Source: CAVQCJ01 sp963711005
Lineage (GTDB): Bacteria; Actinomycetota; Actinomycetes; Prado026
Assembly (NCBI GenBank): GCA_963711005.1
Contig: CAVQCJ010000003.1
Coordinates: forward strand, 124,001 to 188,000
Reading direction: 5' to 3'
DNA: 64,000 nucleotides
Part shown: in pieces, positions 1 to 7,491 of the stretch
Numbering within the stretch: the stretch's first letter is position 1
Layout of the letters: every line of letters starts with the position of its first letter
The notes under the pieces: generated by a model
The model's database searches: none
Told to the model about the DNA's origin: nothing
What the model saw: only the letters and a program-made list of their open reading frames with translations
Made by a program: the position numbers and the translations under genes

Positions 1-1
1 G

Positions 2-196
2 GCGTACGACGCGCGGCTGGGCCGGCAGACGACCGCCATGATGTTCCTGGTCAACCGGCCTGCGCACGAGCCGGGCTTCCGGCTCGACCGCGCCGAGGGC
101 CGGGACCGGCAGCAGACGTACTCGGTGCACGCATACTCCGGGGAGCGGCCGGCCGGCCACCGGTACCAGCCGGCGGCCGGCGCCGACGGGCCGTGA
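2..196 (+). CDS. cbbS: RuBisCO small subunit, C-terminal end (cut by window edge)
   Basis: Only the last 64 residues are inside the window. They carry the small-subunit core ending MMFLVNRP, followed by a long tail with GFRL, an R-EG element and a YSVHAYS/RP-GHRY segment. That tail is the C-terminal extension of red-type (form IC/ID-like) small subunits, which forms a beta-hairpin lining the central channel of the L8S8 enzyme and helps assembly. The stop codon overlaps the GTG of the next gene, cbbX, so the two are translated as one operon; cbbL should lie just upstream outside the window. The assignment rests on the tail pattern plus the cbbX neighbour, and both agree. The exact form (IC versus the actinobacterial IE) cannot be decided without the large subunit. 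Confidence 0.82.
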   Translation, partial: AYDARLGRQTTAMMFLVNRPAHEPGFRLDRAEGRDRQQTYSVHAYSGERPAGHRYQPAAGADGP

Positions 197-1206
197 CACA
201 GCGGCCGGGACCGTCCTCGGCGCGTCCGCAGCCGTTCGCGATGCACCGGCCCGGGACGACGCCGGGGTCCAGCGCGGCCGACGCGGACGAACGGGCGCAA
301 GACGCCGACGAGCAGCTGCCGGACGACGCGCGGATACGGCTCGGCGACGACGACGCCGCGGTCGCCGTCGCCGCGGTTCTGGACGCTCTCGACGAGGACC
401 TCGTCGGCCTGGCCGGCGTCAAGACCCGGATGCGCGAGATCGCGTCGCTGCTCATGGTCGAGCGGGCCCGCGGCAGGTTCGGCCTGACCACGTCCAAGCC
501 TTCGCTGCACATGAGCTTCACCGGACCGCCCGGCACCGGCAAGACGACGGTCGCCCTCCGGATGGCGCAGATGCTGCACGCACTCGGCTACCTGCGCTCG
601 GCACGCGTGCACGCGGTGACCAGGGACGACCTGGTCGGCCAGTTCATCGGCCACACCGCCCCGCGCACGAAGGAGGCGATCGCCAAAGCTGCCGGCGGCG
701 TGCTGTTCATCGACGAGGCGTACTACCTGTACCGCGTCGAGAACGAGCGCGACTACGGTCAGGAGGCGATCGAGATCCTGCTGCAGGAGATGGAGTCCGA
801 GCGTGCCGACCTCGTCGTCGTGTTCGCCGGCTACGCGGACCGGATGGAGACCTTCTTCTCGTCCAACCCCGGGCTGAGCTCGCGGGTCGCGCACCACATC
901 GACTTCGCCGACTACGACCGGACCGAGCTGGTGCGGATCGCCGAGCTGATGCTCGCCCGCGACCAGTACCGGCTCAGCCCGCAGGGAGAGCAGGCGTTCG
1001 AGGAGTACCTGGAGCTGCGGATGGCCCGGCCACGGTTCGCCAACGCGCGCAGCGTCCGCAACGCCCTGGAGCGGATGCGGCTGCGACAGGCGAACCGTCT
1101 CGTCGCCGCGGGCGGGACGCTGTCCAAGGAGGACCTCACGACGCTGACCGAGGCGGACGTCCGGCAGAGCCGCCTGTTCGATCCGCCGGTGAGCCCCCTT
1201 GCATAG
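193..1206 (+). CDS. cbbX: Red-type RuBisCO activase CbbX (AAA+ ATPase)
   Basis: A 337-residue AAA+ protein. It has the family opening D-EDLVGL--VK-R-REIA, a Walker A GPPGTGKTT (about residue 113-121), a pore-loop segment LVGQFIGHTAP, Walker B GGVLFIDEAYYLY, and the C-terminal FANARSVRN sensor region. CbbX forms hexamers that pull on the RuBisCO large-subunit C-terminus to release inhibitory sugar phosphates, and is activated by RuBP and ATP. The start GTG overlaps the cbbS stop (GTGA). The first 65 residues are a low-complexity acidic stretch not typical of the core, so an internal ATG at 241 is an alternative start. The pore-loop residue is Phe where characterised CbbX proteins have Tyr; aromatic character is kept, so I expect an active enzyme. 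Confidence 0.93.
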   Translation: MTQRPGPSSARPQPFAMHRPGTTPGSSAADADERAQDADEQLPDDARIRLGDDDAAVAVAAVLDALDEDLVGLAGVKTRMREIASLLMVERARGRFGLTTSKPSLHMSFTGPPGTGKTTVALRMAQMLHALGYLRSARVHAVTRDDLVGQFIGHTAPRTKEAIAKAAGGVLFIDEAYYLYRVENERDYGQEAIEILLQEMESERADLVVVFAGYADRMETFFSSNPGLSSRVAHHIDFADYDRTELVRIAELMLARDQYRLSPQGEQAFEEYLELRMARPRFANARSVRNALERMRLRQANRLVAAGGTLSKEDLTTLTEADVRQSRLFDPPVSPLA

Positions 1207-1263
1207 GTGTACGCCTGGCGGGACGCTGCTCCTACCCACCACCTGCTGACCAGAGGACCGCCG

Positions 1264-1830
1264 ATGACGACGTCGGCAGCACCGGCCCCCACCCGCCAGG
1301 GTTCGGCCCTCGTCGGCGTCCTGCTGCTCGGCGCCGCCGTCGCGCTCGCTCTCGGCGTCTACGGCCGCGTCCACCAGGCGGCCGGGCGGCCGCTCTTCAC
1401 GCTCGGCTTCTCCGGCATGCTGCAGATGAAGACCTGGCTGAGCACGGCCGCGGTCGTGCTCATCCTGGTCCAGCTGACGACCGCGCTGTGGATGTGGGGA
1501 CGCCTGCCGGGGGCGGGCTCTGCGCCGGACTGGGTGGCGCCGACGCACCGCTGGAGCGGCTCGGTCGCGTTCGTCCTCACGGTCCCGGTGGCGTTCCACT
1601 GCCTGTGGGCACTGGGCTTCGCGAACACCGACGCGCGCGTGCTGGTGCACGGGCTGGCCGGCTGCGTCTTCTACGGGGCGTACGCCGCGAAGATGCTCGG
1701 CCTGCGGCTGCGCGGGATGCCGGGCTGGTTGCTGCCGGTGCTCGGCGGCACCGTCTTCACCGCGCTGATGCTCGCCTGGCTCACGTCCGCCCTGTGGTTC
1801 TTCACCCGGTCCGGGGTCCCGCTCACGTGA
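1264..1830 (+). CDS. Multi-pass membrane protein (DUF6529-like), possible electron carrier
   Basis: A 188-residue protein with about five hydrophobic segments. Start ATG is chosen because AGAGGA lies 6 nt upstream; an upstream GTG in frame at 1207 lacks a site. Conserved-looking histidines sit in or beside membrane helices: THRWSG, then VAFHCLW, then VLVHGLAG. This spacing resembles b-type haem binding membrane proteins, but that is inference only. It lies 57 bp after cbbX and 10 bp before a Rieske protein, in the same orientation, so the two probably act together in membrane electron transfer, perhaps supplying reductant to carbon fixation. No enzymatic motif is visible. Confidence 0.75.
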   Translation: MTTSAAPAPTRQGSALVGVLLLGAAVALALGVYGRVHQAAGRPLFTLGFSGMLQMKTWLSTAAVVLILVQLTTALWMWGRLPGAGSAPDWVAPTHRWSGSVAFVLTVPVAFHCLWALGFANTDARVLVHGLAGCVFYGAYAAKMLGLRLRGMPGWLLPVLGGTVFTALMLAWLTSALWFFTRSGVPLT

Positions 1831-1840
1831 GGATGCAGCC

Positions 1841-2296
1841 ATGAGTGTCCAGACCCTGACGCGCCGGTCGGCGGTCACGGGCGCGGTCATCGCCGCGGTC
1901 GCCGCGGTGGCCGGCTTCGTCGTCGCCAGGAACAGCGCGGCCGCGCAGGCCAAACCGGGTGCGGCCGCCGCCAACGGCTACGGGCCGGCGATCTCCGGCG
2001 GCTCCGGCGGAGTCCGGCTGGCCGCGCTGGACCAGGTCCCGGCCGGCGGCGGCCTGGTCGTCGCCGGGTCCGACATCGTGCTGGTCCGCAACGCGTCCGG
2101 TGGGGTCGAGGGATTCTCGGCGACCTGCACCCACCAGGGCTGCCAGGTCTCCTCGGTGCAGGGTGGCAAGATCCTTTGCCCGTGCCATGGCAGCGTGTTC
2201 GACGCGACGACCGGCGCGGTCCTCTCCGGTCCGGCCGGCCGGCCGCTGCCCAAGGTCGCGGTCGTGGTCCGTACCGACCAGGTGTTCACCGCATGA
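1841..2296 (+). CDS. Tat-exported Rieske [2Fe-2S] protein
   Basis: A 151-residue Rieske protein. Cluster ligands are clear: C96-T-H98 and C113-P-C115-H116, with C101 and C115 placed to form the usual stabilising disulfide (CTHQGC ... CPCHGS). The N-terminus has a twin-arginine signal (TRRSAV followed by a hydrophobic run to about residue 29), so the folded iron-sulfur domain is expected on the outer face, possibly membrane anchored. It is much shorter than actinobacterial QcrA of the bc1 complex and is not beside qcrB/qcrC, so it is a small stand-alone Rieske. It follows the five-helix membrane protein by 10 bp, suggesting a two-protein redox pair. Confidence 0.92.
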   Translation: MSVQTLTRRSAVTGAVIAAVAAVAGFVVARNSAAAQAKPGAAAANGYGPAISGGSGGVRLAALDQVPAGGGLVVAGSDIVLVRNASGGVEGFSATCTHQGCQVSSVQGGKILCPCHGSVFDATTGAVLSGPAGRPLPKVAVVVRTDQVFTA

Positions 2297-2324
2297 GCAG
2301 GGCCACGGGCGCGGAGGTCCGCAG

Positions 2325-2408
2325 ATGAGGTTCGTCCGCTCGATCCCGACGCTGCTGTGGCTGGTGGCGGCTGCGTTCGCGTTCGGCGCGCTGATCGCGC
2401 TCTCGTGA
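2325..2408 (+). CDS. 27-residue single-pass membrane peptide
   Basis: A short reading frame with a good ribosome site (GGAGG, 7 nt before ATG) that encodes a basic N-terminus (MRFVR) followed by one hydrophobic helix rich in Leu, Ala and Phe. It sits 28 bp after the Rieske gene and 10 bp before the next membrane protein, all co-oriented. It is too short to assign to a family. The ribosome site, the helix and the operon position argue that it is real; it may be a small subunit of the adjacent membrane module. Confidence 0.6.
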   Translation: MRFVRSIPTLLWLVAAAFAFGALIALS

Positions 2409-2418
2409 TCGGCGCCCG

Positions 2419-3114
2419 TTGACCTCCGGCCCGGACAGCGGTGATGCTCCGGAGTCCCAGCCGTCGTCGCGACGGGACAACTACGCCTGGCCGCTGGTCG
2501 CGATCATCGTCGTGGTCGTGCCGCAAGTTCTCGTGCCTGCTCGGCTCCGCGTAGGTCCGCCGCTGATCGTCCCGCTCATCGAGCTCGCGGTCTTCCTCGT
2601 CCTGGTGGTCATCGCAGCCAGGCCGGGTCCGGTCCCGCGGGGAGCGCGGCCGCTGGTGCTGGTGCTGTTCGGCCTGATGGCGGTGGCCAACGCCAGCGCG
2701 GCCACGCGGCTGGTCGTGGTCGTGCTCTCCGAGGGCAAGGTGGATGGCGTGACCCCGAGCGCCACCCGCCTGCTCGTCGCCGGTGCGCTCGTGCTGTCCA
2801 CCGGGATCGTCACGTTCGGGCTGCTGTACTGGCAGATCGACGCCGGCGGGCCGGTCCCCCGACAGGAGTCGTACCCCCGCTACCCGGACTTCCTCTTCCC
2901 GCAGACCGATGCACCGGAGCTGGCTCGACCCGGCTGGCGACCGCTGTTCGCCGACTACCTGTACCTGTCGTTCACGACCGTGGTCGCGTTCAGCCCGACC
3001 GACACCCTGCCGTTGACCCGGCGGGTCAAGGGCCTGATGGCGGTGCAGTCGGTGATCGCGTTGTCGGTCATCGTCGTGGTGCTGGCGCGCGTGATCAACG
3101 TCCTGCCGAGCTAA
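2419..3114 (+). CDS. Multi-pass membrane protein, DUF1345-like
   Basis: A 231-residue protein with a hydrophilic N-terminal 25 residues, then about five to six membrane helices. The C-terminal part has the pattern DYLYLSFTT-VAFSPTD followed by R-R and a last helix, which resembles the end of DUF1345 membrane proteins and also recalls ion-channel pore loops. The only in-frame start before the first helix is TTG at 2419; no strong ribosome site is visible, so translation may be coupled to the preceding 27-codon gene. It closes the co-oriented RuBisCO/redox cluster; the next genes face the other way, 11 bp away. Function unknown. Confidence 0.75.
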   Translation: MTSGPDSGDAPESQPSSRRDNYAWPLVAIIVVVVPQVLVPARLRVGPPLIVPLIELAVFLVLVVIAARPGPVPRGARPLVLVLFGLMAVANASAATRLVVVVLSEGKVDGVTPSATRLLVAGALVLSTGIVTFGLLYWQIDAGGPVPRQESYPRYPDFLFPQTDAPELARPGWRPLFADYLYLSFTTVVAFSPTDTLPLTRRVKGLMAVQSVIALSVIVVVLARVINVLPS

Positions 3115-3125
3115 CCCGGCCCGAC

Positions 3126-3224
3126 TCAGCGACGAGTGTTCAGCCGCACGATGAGGTACACCGCGGCTGCGACGCCGGCCAGCGGGGCGAGCAGCAGCAG
3201 GCCGGTGAACGGGAGCAACGTCAC
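3126..3224 (-). CDS. 32-residue membrane peptide in the PadR/HAAS operon
   Basis: A GTG start preceded by GGAGGAGG 7 nt upstream opens a 32-codon frame with one long hydrophobic helix (VTLLPFTGLLLLAPLAG...) and a basic tail ending LNTRR. It begins 17 bp after the stop of the HAAS-domain protein and is the third gene of the padR-HAAS operon. The strong ribosome site makes translation likely. It may be a regulatory or stabilising partner of the HAAS membrane protein. No family is recognised. Confidence 0.6.
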   Translation of the reverse strand: MTLLPFTGLLLLAPLAGVAAAVYLIVRLNTRR

Positions 3225-3241
3225 GACGGCACCTCCTCCGG

Positions 3242-4153
3242 TCAGAAGACGGACAGGCTGGCGAACGCCAGCTGCGGGATCACGAGCACCAGAGTGGCGA
3301 TCGCGGTCGCCACCCACTTCTCGTTCGTCGTCCACGCGTCGGAGATCCACGCGCAGACCAGACCGGCCACGGGTCCGACCAACGGAAGGACGAAGCCACC
3401 GACCCCGAGCAGGACGACCGCGGCGATCTCGAGCCCGCCCCAGCGGTTCGTCCGCGACGTGCCGGTCGGTGCGTACCCGACCTGGACCGGGATCGGCGGC
3501 TCGGCGTCCGCGCGCACCCTGATCCGGCGCAGCAGCACGGTCGCGACCACGAACGGGGCGAGGATCCACAGGGCGGCGATCCCGATGGCCAACCAGGCAG
3601 CCACGCCCGACCCGGTGCACGTCGTCGGGCCCTGGACCAGGTTGCCGCTCGAGTCCGAGGAGGAGTACGACGAGCACTCCTGGACGCTGACGGAGAATGC
3701 AGCCAGCACGCCGATCAGGAACGGTCCACCGGGCACGACCAGTGTCGCGAGCACCTTCTCGCCGGTGCGCAGCCGCCGGGACGCCCACAGCATGGCGATG
3801 CCGGCCAGCCACAGCACGACCGGGACGATCGAGCCGACCAGCATCAGCAGGAACGCGGCGATCTCCAGGCCGATCCCGGGTCTGCGCGTCGACGGTGGCC
3901 CGAAGTGGGTCTCGCCCGTCCAGGGCTCGCCGTCGCGAGCCGCGTCGACGATCTCCTCCGGGTCCCCGATCCGGTCCAGCAGGGCGCGAAGGCCGGCCTC
4001 GTCCGTCGTGCCGCCCGAGGTCCGGGCCGCGGCGATGTGTTCGCCGATCTCGGTGACCAGCTCGGTCCGGCGATCCACGGGGAGCACGGCTGCCGCGGCG
4101 TCCAGCCGGCGCAGGTACTCCGCGACGATGTCGTCAGTCATGGCGTCCCTCAT
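3242..4153 (-). CDS. HAAS-domain multi-pass membrane protein
   Basis: A 303-residue protein. The N-terminal ~70 residues form the helical HAAS signalling domain (YLRRLDAAAAVLP--RR-ELV-EI-EHI, then LLDRIGDPEEI--AAR), normally found next to PadR regulators. The rest is a membrane region with about six to seven helices, including the last ~60 residues (LEIAAVVLLGVGGFVLP...). The first ATG is preferred: AGGAG lies 6 nt upstream, whereas the ATG four codons later has none. The gene starts 9 bp after padR. HAAS proteins are thought to have their expression, and perhaps activity, controlled by the linked PadR. Confidence 0.85.
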   Translation of the reverse strand: MRDAMTDDIVAEYLRRLDAAAAVLPVDRRTELVTEIGEHIAAARTSGGTTDEAGLRALLDRIGDPEEIVDAARDGEPWTGETHFGPPSTRRPGIGLEIAAFLLMLVGSIVPVVLWLAGIAMLWASRRLRTGEKVLATLVVPGGPFLIGVLAAFSVSVQECSSYSSSDSSGNLVQGPTTCTGSGVAAWLAIGIAALWILAPFVVATVLLRRIRVRADAEPPIPVQVGYAPTGTSRTNRWGGLEIAAVVLLGVGGFVLPLVGPVAGLVCAWISDAWTTNEKWVATAIATLVLVIPQLAFASLSVF

Positions 4154-4162
4154 CGCAGCTCC

Positions 4163-4522
4163 TCACCGGTCGCCGCCGGACCCGCCGGTGCCGAGCAGGA
4201 CGTCGACGGAGTCACGGAACCGTTCCCACTCCGACCGAAAGCCTTCGAGCGCGTGCCGGCCGGTGCGGGTGATCGCGTAGTACCTGCGTGGCGGCCCAGA
4301 CTCGGACTCGCGCCACGTCGTGCTCACCCAGCCGACCCGGCGCAGCCGGGACAGCAACGGGTAGATGGTGCCTTCGCTCGTGACCATGCCGTCTTCCTCG
4401 CCCAGGCGCCGCACCAGGTCGAACCCGTACATCTCCTCGTCCGAGACCAGCGACAGCACGCAGAACTCGAGCACCCCGCGCCGGAGCTGGGTCAGCGGGT
4501 TCTGTGCCTGACCCGGTTCCAT
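4163..4522 (-). CDS. PadR-family transcriptional regulator
   Basis: A 119-residue winged-helix regulator. Motifs: LRRGVLEFCVLSLVSDEEMYGFDLVRRL-type first helices, the recognition region TSEGTIYPLLSRLRR-GWV, and wing residues PPRRYY-IT--GR. The start is placed at the ATG giving MEPGQAQNP; the longer in-frame extension has atypical composition. It leads the operon with the HAAS membrane protein and the 32-codon peptide. PadR proteins usually repress their own operon and respond to phenolics, drugs or cell-envelope stress; the ligand here is unknown. I looked for the usual ATGT-N8-ACAT operator upstream and found none. Confidence 0.9.
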   Translation of the reverse strand: MEPGQAQNPLTQLRRGVLEFCVLSLVSDEEMYGFDLVRRLGEEDGMVTSEGTIYPLLSRLRRVGWVSTTWRESESGPPRRYYAITRTGRHALEGFRSEWERFRDSVDVLLGTGGSGGDR

Positions 4523-4744
4523 GTCTCGCAAGGTAGTGGTCACGGGTCGGCTTGTCCACCAGCGCGACACCCTTCGGGCAGTAGCGCGCCGACCTCGGCG
4601 GGTAGTGCGTTTCGCTCGCGCGGGTCAGTCGGGCATCGTCCGTTCGGTCGTAGATCATCTGTCCGGGGGTGGCGCGGGCGCACGTCCTCCTAGCGTCGCC
4701 GACACGTGGGGATCGCCACCCTCTTTCTTCGTGATGGGACGAAC

Positions 4745-5734
4745 ATGAAGGCACGCCGGCTGTCCAGGATCACCGTGCTCGCCGTCGCGGGCTTGGTCGG
4801 CTCGGCGGTGGGGGCCGGCTTGGCCGGGGTGGCCCAGGCGGCCGACCCGGAACCGAGCCGCACCGTGCTCACTTCCACGACCCCCGCGGTCAGCGCCGGG
4901 CAGGATGTCAAGCTCAAGGCGATCGCCAAGGCCGTGACCGGCACCGACGTTCCCACCGGCAGCGTCACCTTCAACGAGGGCGCGACCGTGCTGGGGACGG
5001 TCGACCTGGCCCTCGTGGGCACCTCCGAGACGGCCAAGCTCACGGTCTCCGGGCTGGGCGTCGGCACGCACCAGATCACCGCGACGTACGGCGGCGACTC
5101 GCTGTTCGCGGGCAGCACGTCCCTGCCGCTGGCGGTGACCGTGAACCTGCCCGCGACCATCACGAAGGCCACCCCGGCCAGCCAGTCGGTGCTCATCGGC
5201 AAGGACGCCAAGATCAAGGCCGTCGTCAAGATGGCCGTCGGACCCGGCGTGCCGACCGGCACAGTCACGTTCACCGAGGGCACCACGACGCTCGGCGTCG
5301 TCAACCTGGCCCTGGTCGGGCAGGTCGACACCGCCAAGCTGACCATCTCCAAGCCCGCCCTCGGGACGCACACGATCATCGCCACGTACAGCGGCTCGGC
5401 CACCCTCGCGCCCAGCACCTCGACCGCGATCACGGTGACCGTCGTCAAGGCCACGACGTCGACAACCATCACGGCCACGCCGGACGCGACAGGTGGGACC
5501 TACACGCTGTCTGCCCTGGTGGACGCCCTCGCGCCGGCCACCGGCGTGCCCACCGGCACCGTGCGGTTCGTCATCGACGGGCTCGCTCCGCAGATCGTCG
5601 CGGTCAACCAGTTCGGCAAGGCACCGCTGCCGAACGTGGACCTGGCTGCCGGGGTCTCGCACACCGTGAAGGCCACCTACAGCGGCGACGCGCTCAACGC
5701 GACCAGCCAGGGGACGCTGACGTTCATCGCGTGA
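4745..5734 (+). CDS. Secreted protein with three Ig-like (Big_3-type) repeats
   Basis: About 329 residues. A signal peptide (basic KARRLSR, hydrophobic run, cleavage near VAQAAD) is followed by three immunoglobulin-like repeats of roughly 95-100 residues. Each has the pattern PTG-VTF-EG---LG-V-LALVG---TAKLT----LG-H-I-A-Y-G, typical of bacterial Ig-like domains used as spacers or adhesion modules. The third repeat is more divergent. There is no cell-wall anchor or catalytic domain. The start is the ATG directly ahead of the signal peptide; an upstream GTG at 4706 would add 13 non-signal residues. It probably acts outside the cell in adhesion or matrix binding. Confidence 0.82.
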   Translation: MKARRLSRITVLAVAGLVGSAVGAGLAGVAQAADPEPSRTVLTSTTPAVSAGQDVKLKAIAKAVTGTDVPTGSVTFNEGATVLGTVDLALVGTSETAKLTVSGLGVGTHQITATYGGDSLFAGSTSLPLAVTVNLPATITKATPASQSVLIGKDAKIKAVVKMAVGPGVPTGTVTFTEGTTTLGVVNLALVGQVDTAKLTISKPALGTHTIIATYSGSATLAPSTSTAITVTVVKATTSTTITATPDATGGTYTLSALVDALAPATGVPTGTVRFVIDGLAPQIVAVNQFGKAPLPNVDLAAGVSHTVKATYSGDALNATSQGTLTFIA

Positions 5735-5996
5735 CCCGCTGGTCCGAACGGGTGAACACCGAACGGGTGTCCGGTAGCCACGCCAGGACACTCCGAGGTG
5801 GGTGGTCCGCCGCTCTGGGGCGGGGCGTTCCCGCAGTCGCCAACGACGGACACGAAGCCGCGCACCCGCGCACCGTGACCGTCCGGATGCGCACGGCGAT
5901 GGCACTGCTCCATGGGTTGTTGGCGGACCGCAACGCCCAATAGGTTGCCGCATCGGGGTTGCGTCATGGCGACGCAAGGCTGCGAGGGCAGGCCGG

Positions 5997-7433
5997 ATGA
6001 CAGTCTCGAAGCGTCGGCGAAGGCTGACCACGGCAGGAACGTTCGCACTGGTCGTCGGGCTCGCCCTGCTGGCGAGCTGGGGGCCGCACGGGGCGCCGGC
6101 GCAGGCCAGCGTGCCACCACCGGGGACCAGCCCGATCAAGCACGTGGTGATCATCTACCAGGAGAACCACTCGTTCGACGAGGTGCTCGGCGCGTTGTGC
6201 ATCCAGGACGCGCGCTGCGACGGCTCGCTGACCGCGACCCTGCTGAACGGGACGCCGCGTGCCCTGACCCGCTCGTCCGACGTCGTCCCGGTGGTCAACC
6301 ACGACAGCAAGAGCGAGACCGCGGCCATCAACGGAGGGCTGATGAACGGGTGGGAGAAGGTCAGCGGCTGCAGCGCCTCGGCCGGCTACCCCTGCCTGAC
6401 GTACTACGACCCGACCCAGATCCCCAACCTGGCCGCGCTGGCTCGGACGTACGCGCTCTCCGACCGCACGTTCCAGATGGACAAGGTCCCCAGCTTCGGC
6501 GCGCACATCGAGCTCGTCACGACCACGTTGGACGGGTTCACCGGGGTCGCGCCCAAGGCCCAGTCCGGCTACCCGGCCAAGGCGGGCTGGGGCTGCGACT
6601 CCAACCGGTTCGCCCAGTGGAAGGACCCGGCGAACCCGAGCGCGGCCATCCGCATGGTCCCGGCCTGCGTCCCCGACTACACCGACCCGCTGACCAAGCT
6701 GACGTCGGACCGGTCGGCGGCCAACGGTGGCGCGATCGCCAGCACTCCGGTCAGCCATGTCCCGACGCTCATGGACAGCCTCGACGCCGCCGGCCTGTCG
6801 TGGCGGCTGTACACCTCGTCGGCTCCGAAGACGTCGATCCGTGCCTACACCTGGTCGATCTGCCCGATGTTCGCCTCGTGCCTGTACACCGCACAGAGCG
6901 GCAACATGGTCCCGCCCACGCAGATCGTCACCGACGGCCAGGCGGGCAACCTGCCGAGCTTCTCCGTGCTGCTGCCCGAGGGAGCCACCGGGGGGACGTC
7001 CCAGCACAACGGCGACTCGATGCTGGTCGGCGACAACTGGATCGCCAAGGTCGTCAGCGCCATCATGGGCGGCCCCGACTGGTCGTCGACGGCCATCTTC
7101 ATCACCTACGACGACTGCGGCTGCTTCTACGACCACGTCCCGCCGCCGGCTGGCCTCGGCGTGCGCAACCCGGTCGTCATCGTCAGCCCGTACGCGAAGC
7201 CGGGCTTCACGGACTCGACGACCGCCTCGACCGCGAGCATGCTCGCGTTCACCGAGCACACGCTCGGCCTGGCACCGCTCGGCACGCCGGACGCGACCGC
7301 GTACGACTACTCGAACTCCTTCGACTTCGGCGTGCCGCCGACCCCGTCCATCACGCTGCGGCAGACCCCGGTACCGGCGTCCAGCATCCGGTACATGCAG
7401 ACCCATCCCGTCGACGACACCGACCCCACCTGA
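5997..7433 (+). CDS. Secreted phosphoesterase (phospholipase C / acid phosphatase AcpA superfamily)
   Basis: A 478-residue exported enzyme. After a signal peptide (KRRRR, hydrophobic stretch, cut near AQAS) the mature protein opens with KHVVIIYQENHSFDEVLG, the metal-binding ENxSFD motif of PF04185. Later motifs are HNGDSMLVGDNWI and ITYDDCGCFYDHVPPP, which hold the remaining metal ligands and the signature DHVPP. The family hydrolyses phosphomonoesters or phospholipids outside the cell and is often induced by phosphate limitation. The start is the ATG at the signal peptide; the open frame extends far upstream but with non-coding composition. Whether it is a phosphatase or phospholipase cannot be told. 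Confidence 0.88.
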   Translation: MTVSKRRRRLTTAGTFALVVGLALLASWGPHGAPAQASVPPPGTSPIKHVVIIYQENHSFDEVLGALCIQDARCDGSLTATLLNGTPRALTRSSDVVPVVNHDSKSETAAINGGLMNGWEKVSGCSASAGYPCLTYYDPTQIPNLAALARTYALSDRTFQMDKVPSFGAHIELVTTTLDGFTGVAPKAQSGYPAKAGWGCDSNRFAQWKDPANPSAAIRMVPACVPDYTDPLTKLTSDRSAANGGAIASTPVSHVPTLMDSLDAAGLSWRLYTSSAPKTSIRAYTWSICPMFASCLYTAQSGNMVPPTQIVTDGQAGNLPSFSVLLPEGATGGTSQHNGDSMLVGDNWIAKVVSAIMGGPDWSSTAIFITYDDCGCFYDHVPPPAGLGVRNPVVIVSPYAKPGFTDSTTASTASMLAFTEHTLGLAPLGTPDATAYDYSNSFDFGVPPTPSITLRQTPVPASSIRYMQTHPVDDTDPT

Positions 7434-7491
7434 GACTCCCCGACACGCGCGTCAGTCCGGGCGCGCGCGACCTCGCCGCGTCGGGCTGACG

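Noticed and set aside
51..542. Long frames antisense to real genes throughout the window (for example 51-542 minus, 5964-7406 minus, 10434-12410 minus)
   Set aside because: They overlap confident genes, have Arg/Ala/Pro-rich shadow composition, lack ribosome sites and contain no protein motifs; they result from high GC.
4523..4744. PadR operator (ATGT-N8-ACAT) in the padR upstream region
   Set aside because: No convincing symmetrical site was found on reading both strands.
5743..5768. Two copies of CGAACGGGTG after the Ig-repeat gene
   Set aside because: Only two short direct copies; the possible hairpin is weak and not clearly a terminator.
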